A DNA stretch of 14,166 nt from DATEMK01 sp035275625 (GTDB taxonomy: Bacteria > Bacteroidota > Bacteroidia > AKYH767-A > OLB10), in NCBI GenBank assembly GCA_035275625.1, contig DATEMK010000413.1, forward strand, positions 1 to 14,166, given 5' to 3'. Both the position numbers and the translations under genes were made by a program. Positions 7,012 to 13,748 of this stretch are shown here, in pieces. Positions within the stretch are counted from its first letter, which is position 1. The number at the start of each line of letters is the position of its first letter. The notes beneath the pieces were generated by a model that saw only the letters and a program-made list of their open reading frames with translations, did no database searches and was not told where the DNA came from.

Positions 7012-8040
7012 TCATCCCCTGATTTTTCTCCTGTTCAATTCTTTCTGAAACCGTTTTGCATTCACAAGATGTTCAGTGTATGTTTTTGCATAACAATGAT
7101 AGCCCGAAAAATCATCCCGTGCACAGAAATAAAAGTATTCATGTTTAGAATAATTAAGTACTGCATCAATGGATGAAATTGAAGGGATGCAAATCGGGCC
7201 AGGCGGCAAACCTGCATACATATAGGTGTTATAAGGAGAATCAATTTCTTTGTATTGACTCAAAACGCGCTGCACTGTAAAATTACCCAATGCATAAACG
7301 AGAGTGGGATCGGCTTCCAGCTTCCAGCCCTTTTTGTGACGGTTCAAATACACCCCGGCAATAATTGGTTTTTCATCATCACGATGGGTTTCCTGTTCGA
7401 CAATGGAAGCTAAAACAGCAACCTGGGCCTGCGTGAGCCCGATGGTTTTTGCTTTCATTTTTCGTGACGGATTCCAGAATGCCTTGTATTCTCTTGCCAT
7501 CCGCTCCATAAATTTTTTTGCCGAAGTATTCCAATAAAATTCATACGTATTGGGAATGAACATGGCAATGCAATTCTCCGAATTGAAACCATATTGTTTT
7601 AAATATAAATCATCATTAAACAAATTCATCAATGAAACTGAATCGGCTTCAATGGTTTTTGAAATAACAGATGCCAGCTCACCCGGCAGCCTGATGTTGT
7701 TAAAGATAAAATGCACGGGGGTTTGCTTCCCGGAGCGCAAAAGTGTAATCAAATCTTTATTGCTCATGCCCCAGGTTAATTTGTAATGCCCTGCATGAAT
7801 GTTTTTATCATATTTCATTTTCTTCGCCAGCCAGTCGAATGAAGATTTATTTTTTACAATATCTTTTTCCATAAGGATGGTGAGCACATCCACATAGTTT
7901 GAACCCGTGGGAATATTGAGATATATTTCTTTTGGAAAAACGTTTGGAGCTAATACTTTTTTATAAAGATCATAAGCCAGATAGGCTGCTGTCAAAAACA
8001 AGATCAGCAGAACCAGGGTGAAAATTTTTTTGAATCGCAT
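7012..8040 (-). CDS. mltG: Endolytic murein transglycosylase MltG (YceG-like)
   Basis: MltG is an inner-membrane lytic transglycosylase that cuts nascent peptidoglycan strands and so limits glycan length. The 342-residue protein has an N-terminal membrane anchor (FTLVLLILFLTAAYLAY, about residues 7-23), then a LysM-like region (IYLNIPTGSNYVDVL, 39-53), then the YceG catalytic domain. The key motif LASIVEQET (210-218) gives Glu215 as the likely catalytic residue, matching Glu218 of the E. coli enzyme. Other family blocks are LEADPTLVYALG (241-252) and SPYNTYMYAGLPPGPI (268-283), and IDAVLNY follows. Length is normal for the family. The ATG at 8038-8040 lies 18 bases after the stop of the cytochrome gene, so it is probably co-transcribed with that gene and the GNAT gene. 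Confidence 0.95.
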   Translation of the reverse strand: MRFKKIFTLVLLILFLTAAYLAYDLYKKVLAPNVFPKEIYLNIPTGSNYVDVLTILMEKDIVKNKSSFDWLAKKMKYDKNIHAGHYKLTWGMSNKDLITLLRSGKQTPVHFIFNNIRLPGELASVISKTIEADSVSLMNLFNDDLYLKQYGFNSENCIAMFIPNTYEFYWNTSAKKFMERMAREYKAFWNPSRKMKAKTIGLTQAQVAVLASIVEQETHRDDEKPIIAGVYLNRHKKGWKLEADPTLVYALGNFTVQRVLSQYKEIDSPYNTYMYAGLPPGPICIPSISSIDAVLNYSKHEYFYFCARDDFSGYHCYAKTYTEHLVNAKRFQKELNRRKIRG

Positions 8041-8058
8041 TTAATTTACCAATGAAAA

Positions 8059-10122
8059 TTATAAAGAATTAATGGAATTTAAAATTTGCTTTGCTTTTTC
8101 ATCGGAAGGATTTCTTTTTAAAACAAAATTCAAAATCTTTTTTGCTTCCATGAAATTTTTTTGGTACGCATATAACCCGGCTTTGTTGTACCATGCCTGC
8201 CAGTAATCCGGATCCAGCGCAATGGCTTTTTCATAAAGCTCTCTTGCTTTTATTGTATCGCCTTGTGTGGCAAGATAAATGTAACCCAGGTTGGAAAGAG
8301 CAGCAGCATGTTTCGGGTATTGGCTGATGATAAATTCAAAAACTTTTTTTGCTTTCCCGGTATTGCCTGATTGCATCAGCAAGGTTCCGTATTTATTTTG
8401 AAAATCGAGCTCATAAGGAGCAAGATCGGTTGCGCGTTCATAAAACTTCAATGCACTTCCGGGCTCACCGGCATATTCATACGATTCCCCTACCCGGTAA
8501 CAGGTCCACGAATCGGAATTTGAAAATGATTTTTTACTTAGAAAACTCAGCGCATCATTCAATTGATTTGCGTAGTAAATAATTTTTGAATAATCATTTT
8601 TCAGAAAATAAATCTGCACAAGAGCGGAAAAATTTTTTCGAATATCGTCTTTGGTTTTATCTGAAAAATATTTTAATGCCGAATCCAAAACAGATTTGTC
8701 ATAGTTGAATTTTTCATAATACGCGATAAATGCTTTTCCTTTTGACTCATCCGGGGGAACCGGGTTGTTGATGCAGGCAATGCCAATAAATTTTTTTAAT
8801 TTTTCAACTTCCGTATCTTGCACCGGTACACGTATAAAATGATCCGTCACCCTGACATGCGGAATATCTGTTGCTCCTGAATTCACCATGTGGCATTTTA
8901 CACAATTATGCTGTTCCTTAACAAGCAATGCGGGCTTTTCCGTACATTCATTATGCTTTACAGCAGTATGACAATTTTTGCAGGCATTATTGAAAATAGT
9001 GTTTTCAGTAACCCTGACACTCACATGGGGATTGTGGCAGGTAACACAAGTTAAGGCGTGTTCATAAGGACGTAATGTATTTGCGGAATTATTTTTTTCC
9101 ACTTCTCTTAATGATTCCGTATAGCAACGGCTCATTTTTAAACGCTCGGCATGAGATGCCATTATATGCTCATCCGTTCTGCCTGCATATACAGGCATAA
9201 AAACATTCATCACCTCTGATAAATGCATTCCGGGACGAAAATCAAAAAAAGATTTTTCTTCATTGAGCACAGTGTTTCCCTGTATGTGGCAACGCTGGCA
9301 AATATCTAATTGCAATGCGATCGGAAGCTTGGCAGGATTCACAATCGAATAATCTATTTCTTTTGAAACATCGAGAATTTTTCCTGCGCGTTTATCTGCA
9401 ACATGTTTTTCTCCCGGGCCATGGCAGCGTTCGCAATCAATCCCGGTTTGTATTTTCTCATATTTATTTTCAGAACCCATTACGAATTCCGGATAACCAT
9501 TATGGCAGCTCATGCATTCCAGGCCGATCAAACGGCTGAAACGCGAATTGCCCCCATTCTCAAAACCGGGAGGTAAATCCCAATGGCCTTTCTGCGTATA
9601 AAAGGTCATGGGCGCCTGGTTGAGGTAACCATTCGTGTTCATGATATGCGAATTTGTGTGCTGCCCGGAACCTACAATGTACGTAACGGTTTCTATTCTT
9701 TTGTGAACGGTATCTTTTCCCTGCAGCCGAAATTCCATAAACTTTAAGCTATCATTTTCCCAAAAAGCCTTGTAATAAAAATCTTTATCCTTATCATAAA
9801 TCAAAGCATGGCCATCAAATTTTGCAGCGCTTTTTTTCTTTGATGCCACATCAAATGACGAACCCATTCCCGTGTGAATGAACGTTTCATAAATGGATTC
9901 ATGACATTGACGGCAGGTATTTATTCCAACATATTTCACCGTATCATGCAGGCTTGCATAAGTTTTTGATTCAACTATGGCAGTGGATGTCCGGGTATTG
10001 CATTGAACAATGAAAAAAATAATCACCAGGAAAAACAGAACAAATAAAACTCCGCGGGTTTTAAAACCCTGAATGAAATGATAAATAATTTTTTTGAAAT
10101 TATTCCTCCGGTTCATTTTCAT
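8059..10122 (-). CDS. Seven-heme cytochrome c with C-terminal TPR repeats
   Basis: This 687-residue envelope protein has one N-terminal hydrophobic segment (VLFVLFFLVIIFFIVQ, 25-40) followed by Cys41. It may be a membrane anchor or an atypical lipoprotein signal. Seven CxxCH heme c motifs are visible at about residues 70, 203, 230, 275, 359, 381 and 407. The first falls in a cytochrome c554/c-prime-like start (YVGINTCRQCHESIYETF). The blocks CERCHGPGEKH and LTCVTCHNPH, and the ending HxRVTDH, recall the multiheme proteins of the c554/NapC/NrfB neighbourhood. From about residue 540 to the end are roughly four tetratricopeptide repeats (for example ALSNLGYIYLA and ARELYEKAIALDPDYWQAWY), so an electron-carrying head is fused to a protein-binding tail. 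Its redox partner and substrate are unknown. The ATG at 10120-10122 lies inside the GNAT gene (23 bp overlap); ATG at 10114-10116 is an alternative start. Confidence 0.92.
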   Translation of the reverse strand: MKMNRRNNFKKIIYHFIQGFKTRGVLFVLFFLVIIFFIVQCNTRTSTAIVESKTYASLHDTVKYVGINTCRQCHESIYETFIHTGMGSSFDVASKKKSAAKFDGHALIYDKDKDFYYKAFWENDSLKFMEFRLQGKDTVHKRIETVTYIVGSGQHTNSHIMNTNGYLNQAPMTFYTQKGHWDLPPGFENGGNSRFSRLIGLECMSCHNGYPEFVMGSENKYEKIQTGIDCERCHGPGEKHVADKRAGKILDVSKEIDYSIVNPAKLPIALQLDICQRCHIQGNTVLNEEKSFFDFRPGMHLSEVMNVFMPVYAGRTDEHIMASHAERLKMSRCYTESLREVEKNNSANTLRPYEHALTCVTCHNPHVSVRVTENTIFNNACKNCHTAVKHNECTEKPALLVKEQHNCVKCHMVNSGATDIPHVRVTDHFIRVPVQDTEVEKLKKFIGIACINNPVPPDESKGKAFIAYYEKFNYDKSVLDSALKYFSDKTKDDIRKNFSALVQIYFLKNDYSKIIYYANQLNDALSFLSKKSFSNSDSWTCYRVGESYEYAGEPGSALKFYERATDLAPYELDFQNKYGTLLMQSGNTGKAKKVFEFIISQYPKHAAALSNLGYIYLATQGDTIKARELYEKAIALDPDYWQAWYNKAGLYAYQKNFMEAKKILNFVLKRNPSDEKAKQILNSINSL

Positions 10123-10639
10123 TGAACAACTGCATCACCAAAACGTTTTCCCATTCGCCATTGTTAATGATCCAATCGCGCAAGATTCCGGTTTGTCTGA
10201 ACCCGGCATTTGAAAACAAGTGGTTGCTGATGCGATTGGATTCATGAATATGACAATAAAGCTGGCGGAGATTCAAAATATTAAAAGCATATTTTATTAA
10301 AAGCCCGAGTGATTCTTTTGCATAATTTTTTTTACGCTCACCTTTGTCGCCAACCAGGATGCCCACCCCGGCTTTCTGGTTATGCGGATCGAAATCGTAA
10401 ATATCAATATATCCTACTGTTTTCTTTGTTGCATCGGCAAGTTCGATGGCAAGGCGCAATTGCTTGTTGGAATAGATGTCGCGCCTGCACGATTCAATGT
10501 ACTGTTCAATTGTATATTTTGAAAACGGGGAAGTGGTGCCGCTTACATGCCACACTTCCACATCGTTTTCCCATTGATGCATCAGGTCAATGTCTTTGGG
10601 CTCAATGGCGCGCAATCCGACTAAAGTTCCGCTCAGCAT
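10100..10639 (-). CDS. GNAT family N-acetyltransferase (RimJ/RimL/SpeG-like)
   Basis: The 179-residue cytoplasmic protein has the Acetyltransf_3-type GNAT layout. It starts with LVGLRAIEPKDIDLMHQWEN (6-25). Then comes the central beta-strand GYIDIYDFD and the acetyl-CoA loop region GVGILVGDKGERKKNYAKES (91-110), a variant of the usual RxxGxG/A turn. It ends with HESNRISNHLFSNAGFRQTG (132-151), the conserved asparagine helix and beta-bulge strand. The acceptor could be an amino group of a protein, polyamine or small molecule; it cannot be told from sequence. The ATG is at 10637-10639, preceded by a good -7 box at 10663-10670. It overlaps the cytochrome gene by 23 bp and is probably the first gene of a GNAT-cytochrome-mltG operon. 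Confidence 0.92.
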   Translation of the reverse strand: MLSGTLVGLRAIEPKDIDLMHQWENDVEVWHVSGTTSPFSKYTIEQYIESCRRDIYSNKQLRLAIELADATKKTVGYIDIYDFDPHNQKAGVGILVGDKGERKKNYAKESLGLLIKYAFNILNLRQLYCHIHESNRISNHLFSNAGFRQTGILRDWIINNGEWENVLVMQLFNENEPEE

Positions 10640-10662
10640 AAATAATCTTGCATTTTATATTA

Positions 10663-10670
10663 CAAACCTA
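10663..10670 (-). promoter_or_regulatory. Candidate Bacteroidota -7 box for the GNAT operon
   Basis: On the - strand this reads TAGGTTTG, a full match to the Bacteroidota -7 consensus TAnnTTTG, ending 23 bases before the GNAT ATG; that implies a leader of about 15-20 bases. A TTTG lies upstream, but only 13 bases away, shorter than the usual -33/-7 spacing, so the call rests on the -7 box and its position. It lies just beside the 21-bp repeat array. Confidence 0.45.
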
Positions 10671-10716
10671 CATGATTTTTTGACAAACATCTTTACAGGC
10701 TGCAAAAATACAGGCA

Positions 10717-11031
10717 AACAGCGGTGCCCCACGTGTGAACCGACTTCTTCCGGAACCCAACCGTGACGTGCCAGCGACAAACCGTTTTCTCACAGTACCA
10801 AACAGTGGGGAGCCAGCGGCAAACCATGGTGTGCCGCCTCTGAACCGTCTTCAACCAATACCAGACCATGGTGTGCCAGCGCTGAACTGTCTTCTCCCGG
10901 CACCAAACCCTGTTGTGCCACGGACAAACCGGGGCGAACCGGCTCTGAAGCGTCTTCAACCAGCAGCAAACCGGGGTGTGCTGCCACCGATTCTTCTCTC
11001 GCTACCATCAAGCCACTTGCCCCTGCCACCG
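10717..11031. repeat. Array of fifteen degenerate 21-bp units of two alternating types
   Basis: Starting at 10717, each 21 bases open a new degenerate unit, most beginning AACC. Type A units centre on TGGTGTGCCAGCG (clearest at 10822, 10864 and 10969). Type B units centre on GTCTTCAACC or GTCTTCTCCC (clearest at 10843, 10885 and 10948). By eye the order of the fifteen units is ABABA-ABABA-ABABA, which implies a 105-bp higher-order period. The B units at 10843 and 10948, exactly 105 bp apart, differ at only three positions (17-base shared pattern around CGTCTTCAACCA). The array is visibly GC-richer than its AT-rich flanks. The end units are the most diverged, as expected of an old tandem array. 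There are no unique spacers, so this is not a CRISPR array. Confidence 0.85.
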
Positions 11032-11187
11032 AATTTTTACTGAAATAAATAAGAGAAAAACAGTAACAATTTGATTTATAAATAATTGATTTTTGGAGGA
11101 GTTTAAAACTCACCAAAATAGCTGTAAGAATGATGTAAGGTTTTGGGAAAAATGTTCAATAATTTAAATTTCGTTAAACAAAAAATT

Positions 11188-12579
11188 TTATTGCAAAACA
11201 ATTTTATTTACTGAGCTTTTGTCCTTATCAATAATTTTTAAAAAGTAAATTCCTTTGGGGTTGTTGACTAAATTAATTTTTTCTTTTGTATTTTTTATTT
11301 TATTTTTCTGATAAATAATATTACCTGTTACATCAAAAATCTGAATGGTTTTTTCTGATGGAATATTTTGGAAATTGATTTTGAAGTTACCATTGGATGG
11401 GTTAGGGAAAATTGAAATTTCAGAACCTTGCGGATTTTTAAAAGTTGTACCCGTGTTATAATTGCAAAAACAGGATGTTACAAAGTTTGGTAAGCCAATT
11501 TGAGAACTGCCGGGGGTTAATGTAACATAATCCTCTACATAGCCACATGCGCTGCCAGAAGCGTTAGGGTTGGTAATGCATCCAAGCGTGGTGTCCTGAT
11601 ATTTCGCATAGTATATTTTGCCATCGGGTGCGCTTTGCAACTGACCGTTAAAATTGTTGGGCGAAATGGCAACGGTGTCGGCAGATGCTATAATTGCAGC
11701 CTGGCTGACTGCAAGCAGATCGTATTGAACAATAATTGACGGATCAATGAGAGAAACATAAAATTTAGAATCATCCGGTGAAAATTCTATTCCATAAACA
11801 CCATAGTAGGCAGGTTGCCACAAGCTTATTTCCATTGCATTTGACAATATGCCTGATGAAATATCAAAGTCAAATAATTCTAAGTAATTGTAGACATAAA
11901 CTGCTGAAGCTATCTTAGTACCGCAATGAGATACTTTCATCTGACCTATATTGGCGTGATAATCAGGACCATTTATATTGCCGACAGAAGAAATTACAGG
12001 GGTTGGATTTACTCCTATACTATCAAGTAAAAATGAATAAAAATTCTGTGTGTTGACTTCATGGCCGATAACCCAAACCGAGTCACCTGAATGAGTGGCA
12101 ACAGCAGTTAACTTTTCGCTGCTGGGGTTGAAAAGCGGGTAGTTTTTGGTAGTAACGTCACCGTTCCCATTGTTTAAAGTCATGTCAACTATTGAATAGG
12201 ACATGGGAGTAATAGTATCTATTACATCGGGAACTGTAAAAACGTAATACAAATTTGCGGACCCGGGTTTTTTTACAATTAAACATGATTGCGTTGATGA
12301 CCAGTTTCCATAAAGCCCCGTGCCATTGGGCATAACGCTGTCATTCCTGTCCCAAACGGATTGCCCGTCAGAATAAAACAGCAAATTGCCTGCAGCATCT
12401 GATATAGAAGAAGAACCTTCGTAAACGTGGACTTGACCGCCTGTCAATACGGTAGGCGGAGAAGTTGCAAATGATAATCCTGCATTGTAACCAAAATACC
12501 AATTATCAGCTTCGTGCTGGGCGGAGGAGGCGCTGCTGAGTAAAATAAGAAATAATAAAAGAGGAATATAGCTTCTCAT
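11188..12579 (-). CDS. Secreted beta-propeller-like protein with type IX (Por) sorting domain
   Basis: This 463-residue protein is exported by Sec (signal peptide SYIPLLLFLILLSSASSA, likely cut before Gln21). It is then probably moved across the outer membrane by the type IX secretion system and anchored at the cell surface or released. The C-terminal ~77 residues (387-463) are a type A sorting domain: SIFPNPSNGNFKI, IQIFDVTGNIIYQ, then KGIYFLKI and a final short strand. The N-terminal part matches a common Bacteroidota design: NWYFGYNAGLSF, AGNLLFYSDGQSVWDRND, MPNGTGL and SSTQSCLIVKKPGS. The middle has blade-like repeats (FSPDDSKFYVS, SAPDGKIYYAKY) suggesting a beta-propeller. The PKD-type domain that often follows is absent. 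The ligand is unknown; adhesion or carbohydrate binding is only a guess. The start is ATG at 12577-12579. Confidence 0.9.
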   Translation of the reverse strand: MRSYIPLLLFLILLSSASSAQHEADNWYFGYNAGLSFATSPPTVLTGGQVHVYEGSSSISDAAGNLLFYSDGQSVWDRNDSVMPNGTGLYGNWSSTQSCLIVKKPGSANLYYVFTVPDVIDTITPMSYSIVDMTLNNGNGDVTTKNYPLFNPSSEKLTAVATHSGDSVWVIGHEVNTQNFYSFLLDSIGVNPTPVISSVGNINGPDYHANIGQMKVSHCGTKIASAVYVYNYLELFDFDISSGILSNAMEISLWQPAYYGVYGIEFSPDDSKFYVSLIDPSIIVQYDLLAVSQAAIIASADTVAISPNNFNGQLQSAPDGKIYYAKYQDTTLGCITNPNASGSACGYVEDYVTLTPGSSQIGLPNFVTSCFCNYNTGTTFKNPQGSEISIFPNPSNGNFKINFQNIPSEKTIQIFDVTGNIIYQKNKIKNTKEKINLVNNPKGIYFLKIIDKDKSSVNKIVLQ

Positions 12580-12647
12580 GAGTTTTACCTTACAGCAAAG
12601 ATCATGTATAAATAAATTTTGTTTGAAAAATATTTTTATGTCGTATC

Positions 12648-12718
12648 AGAGTCTCCCCTCTCTGTGTATCGTCCTAAACCGCAGAGTCCCCGAAATGGGG
12701 AGACTCTGCGGGTACACA
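12648..12718. repeat. Palindrome-rich intergenic element with competing stems
   Basis: Two mutually exclusive pairings share the arm 12697-12708. In one, CAGAGTCTCCCC (12648-12659) pairs perfectly over 12 bp with GGGGAGACTCTG (12697-12708). In the other, CCGCAGAGT plus CCCC (12679-12691) pairs with GGGG plus ACTCTGCGG (12697-12711), with a 5-base loop and a 2-base bulge. A 6-bp outer stem TGTGTA/TACACA (12663-12668 with 12713-12718) can close the second form. The GC-rich stems stand out from AT-rich surroundings. No transposase is nearby. It looks like a REP-type repeat or an RNA switch; a plain terminator is less likely because no T-run follows on either strand. Confidence 0.6.
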
Positions 12719-12755
12719 ATCATAGCTGTTTTCTTCCTGTACCATGCTGTTTGCT

Positions 12756-12781
12756 CGGCAGGAAACTGTGTTAATCTGCCG
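12756..12781. repeat. Short hairpin beside the palindromic element
   Basis: CGGCAG (12756-12761) and CTGCCG (12776-12781) form a 6-bp GC-rich stem with a 14-base loop, 19 bases after the stop of the small gene ending at 12800. It could be part of the same repeat element or a weak terminator for that gene. Confidence 0.4.
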
Positions 12782-12799
12782 GGGTATAAGTTTCAGACT

Positions 12800-13228
12800 T
12801 TATTCTTTTAACTTTAATTCCTCAGGTATTCCTAATTCATCCCGCTTTTGTATGTATTCTTCCTTACTGTAGGGACCATATACTAAATCTGATTTTTTTA
12901 CAATAATGTAATAGTTCGAAAAATTTTTTTCAAAAATGTCTGAATCTGCTTTTTCCAAATAGGAAGTGTCTGCATTTTGAATGGCTATAATAAATTCTTT
13001 ATTGAAATTTACTTCTTTTACATTTCCATAAATTTTTATTTCACTATATAAATGCTTTTGCGTAGATTTATAAACAATAGCACCTCCTGGAAATCCTACG
13101 TCTATAGCTTCGTACTTAGGCAAGTAGTAGTAGTTGTCTCCTAAATCCTGGTCATCTTGTCCCCAAATCATAAAAAATAAAATACCAGAGAGAAGTATAA
13201 CTAAAATTGCAATAATCCATTTTTTCAT
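12800..13228 (-). CDS. Small membrane-anchored protein, DUF3997-like
   Basis: The protein has 142 residues, with an N-terminal hydrophobic segment (WIIAILVILLSGILFFMIWG, about 4-23) that is an uncleaved anchor or a signal peptide without a clear cleavage site. The body runs DNYYYLPKYEAIDVGFPGGA, then EVNFNKEFIIAIQ, then YYIIVKKSDLVYGPYSKEEY. Near the C-terminus this pattern (a residue-contrast 'YYI.. ..YGP.s.eEf..k..eL' ending) resembles the DUF3997 small-lipoprotein family, but there is no lipobox Cys here, so I treat the link as tentative. Role unknown. The ATG at 13226-13228 overlaps the stop of the upstream gene (ATGA), so the two are translationally coupled. Confidence 0.75.
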   Translation of the reverse strand: MKKWIIAILVILLSGILFFMIWGQDDQDLGDNYYYLPKYEAIDVGFPGGAIVYKSTQKHLYSEIKIYGNVKEVNFNKEFIIAIQNADTSYLEKADSDIFEKNFSNYYIIVKKSDLVYGPYSKEEYIQKRDELGIPEELKLKE

Positions 13229-13638
13229 TTTATTTGTATAATTGTTCCACCGCCTGAATATTTTCTAACTTCAGACTCTTCGTAATCGGCATACACATAA
13301 TGATTAAATGCAATAATACAACCCGAGTCCGGTGTTGGTTTAACAAACGAGGTCCTGAATACATTCATACTGCTCCAAAATCCGGCATTAGCACTCCAAA
13401 TTTCCTGGTGATTATTCATATCCATTTTGAGCAGTCTTGCATGGTTATCTAAATCATCTTTAGTGATAAGAAAAATATTGCCATCTAAGGATGGCGCAGC
13501 ATCATAGATACCACAAACTGAATCATTATGTATCGTACCAACATATACGTTCCACGATAAGCGCTGAATCCAGGTGGATTGTGCAGTACAAACGGCATTG
13601 AAATAAAAAATAAATACTGAAAGTAAAATTGTTTTCAT
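13225..13638 (-). CDS. Short secreted protein, possibly a truncated propeller-type protein
   Basis: The 137-residue protein has a signal peptide (MKTILLSVFIFYFNAVCTAQ, cut before Gln20). The mature part looks like the first blades of the larger secreted Bacteroidota proteins made of repeats in which xxDGNIFLITK alternates with ARLLKMDMNNHQEIW. Such proteins usually run to several hundred residues and end in a sorting domain. Here the chain stops at GGGTIIQIK, where a further strand would be expected, and no sorting domain follows. It may therefore be a remnant, or a small protein in its own right. The stop overlaps the ATG of the next gene by four bases (ATGA). No neighbour on the right shares its strand closely; dapF ends 110 bases upstream. 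Confidence 0.7.
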   Translation of the reverse strand: MKTILLSVFIFYFNAVCTAQSTWIQRLSWNVYVGTIHNDSVCGIYDAAPSLDGNIFLITKDDLDNHARLLKMDMNNHQEIWSANAGFWSSMNVFRTSFVKPTPDSGCIIAFNHYVYADYEESEVRKYSGGGTIIQIK

Positions 13639-13681
13639 AATGTGAAAATAAATAAATTGTCAGCTTAACAATGAAATATCA

Positions 13682-13729
13682 GAAAAATCATATTAAAGTA
13701 TGAAGGAAAAATCATATTAAAGTATAAAG
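13682..13729. repeat. Tandem duplication of a 24-bp unit
   Basis: Two adjacent 24-bp copies begin at 13682 and 13706 and share the core AAAAATCATATTAAAGTAT. They differ at one base (G at 13702, A at 13726). They lie upstream of the small secreted gene starting at 13638 and downstream of dapF, so they sit in the promoter region of the two small genes. Confidence 0.85.
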
Positions 13730-13748
13730 GAAAAGGCTGATTTTGCGA

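Larger units (their letters stand above)
10640..11187. other. 548-base gene-poor spacer holding the 21-bp repeat array
   Basis: This gap lies between the 3' end of the sorting-domain gene and the 5' end of the GNAT gene. It holds the GNAT promoter candidate (10663-10670), the 315-bp repeat array (10717-11031), and an AT-rich tail (11044-11187) in which I see no gene and no convincing terminator. The ORFs that cross it start with GTG or TTG rather than ATG and look like by-products of the repeat period. Confidence 0.7.

Noticed and set aside
10309..10641. 110-codon + strand frame across the GNAT gene
   Set aside because: It is antisense to a well-supported GNAT gene and shows no family signature.
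10693..10959. Trp/Cys-rich reading frame on the - strand across the repeat array
   Set aside because: It has a TTG rather than ATG start, and its periodic residues are what any frame of a 21-bp repeat would show.
10717..11031. Possible CRISPR array
   Set aside because: Units are back to back with no unique spacers, are imperfect, and there are no cas genes in the window.
11098..11110. GAGTTT-A-AAACTC palindrome downstream of the sorting-domain gene
   Set aside because: It is short, AT-rich and lacks a following T-run, so chance is likely.
12578..12811. 77-codon + strand frame through the palindromic element
   Set aside because: It crosses the repeat and the 3' end of the neighbouring gene, and has no supporting context.
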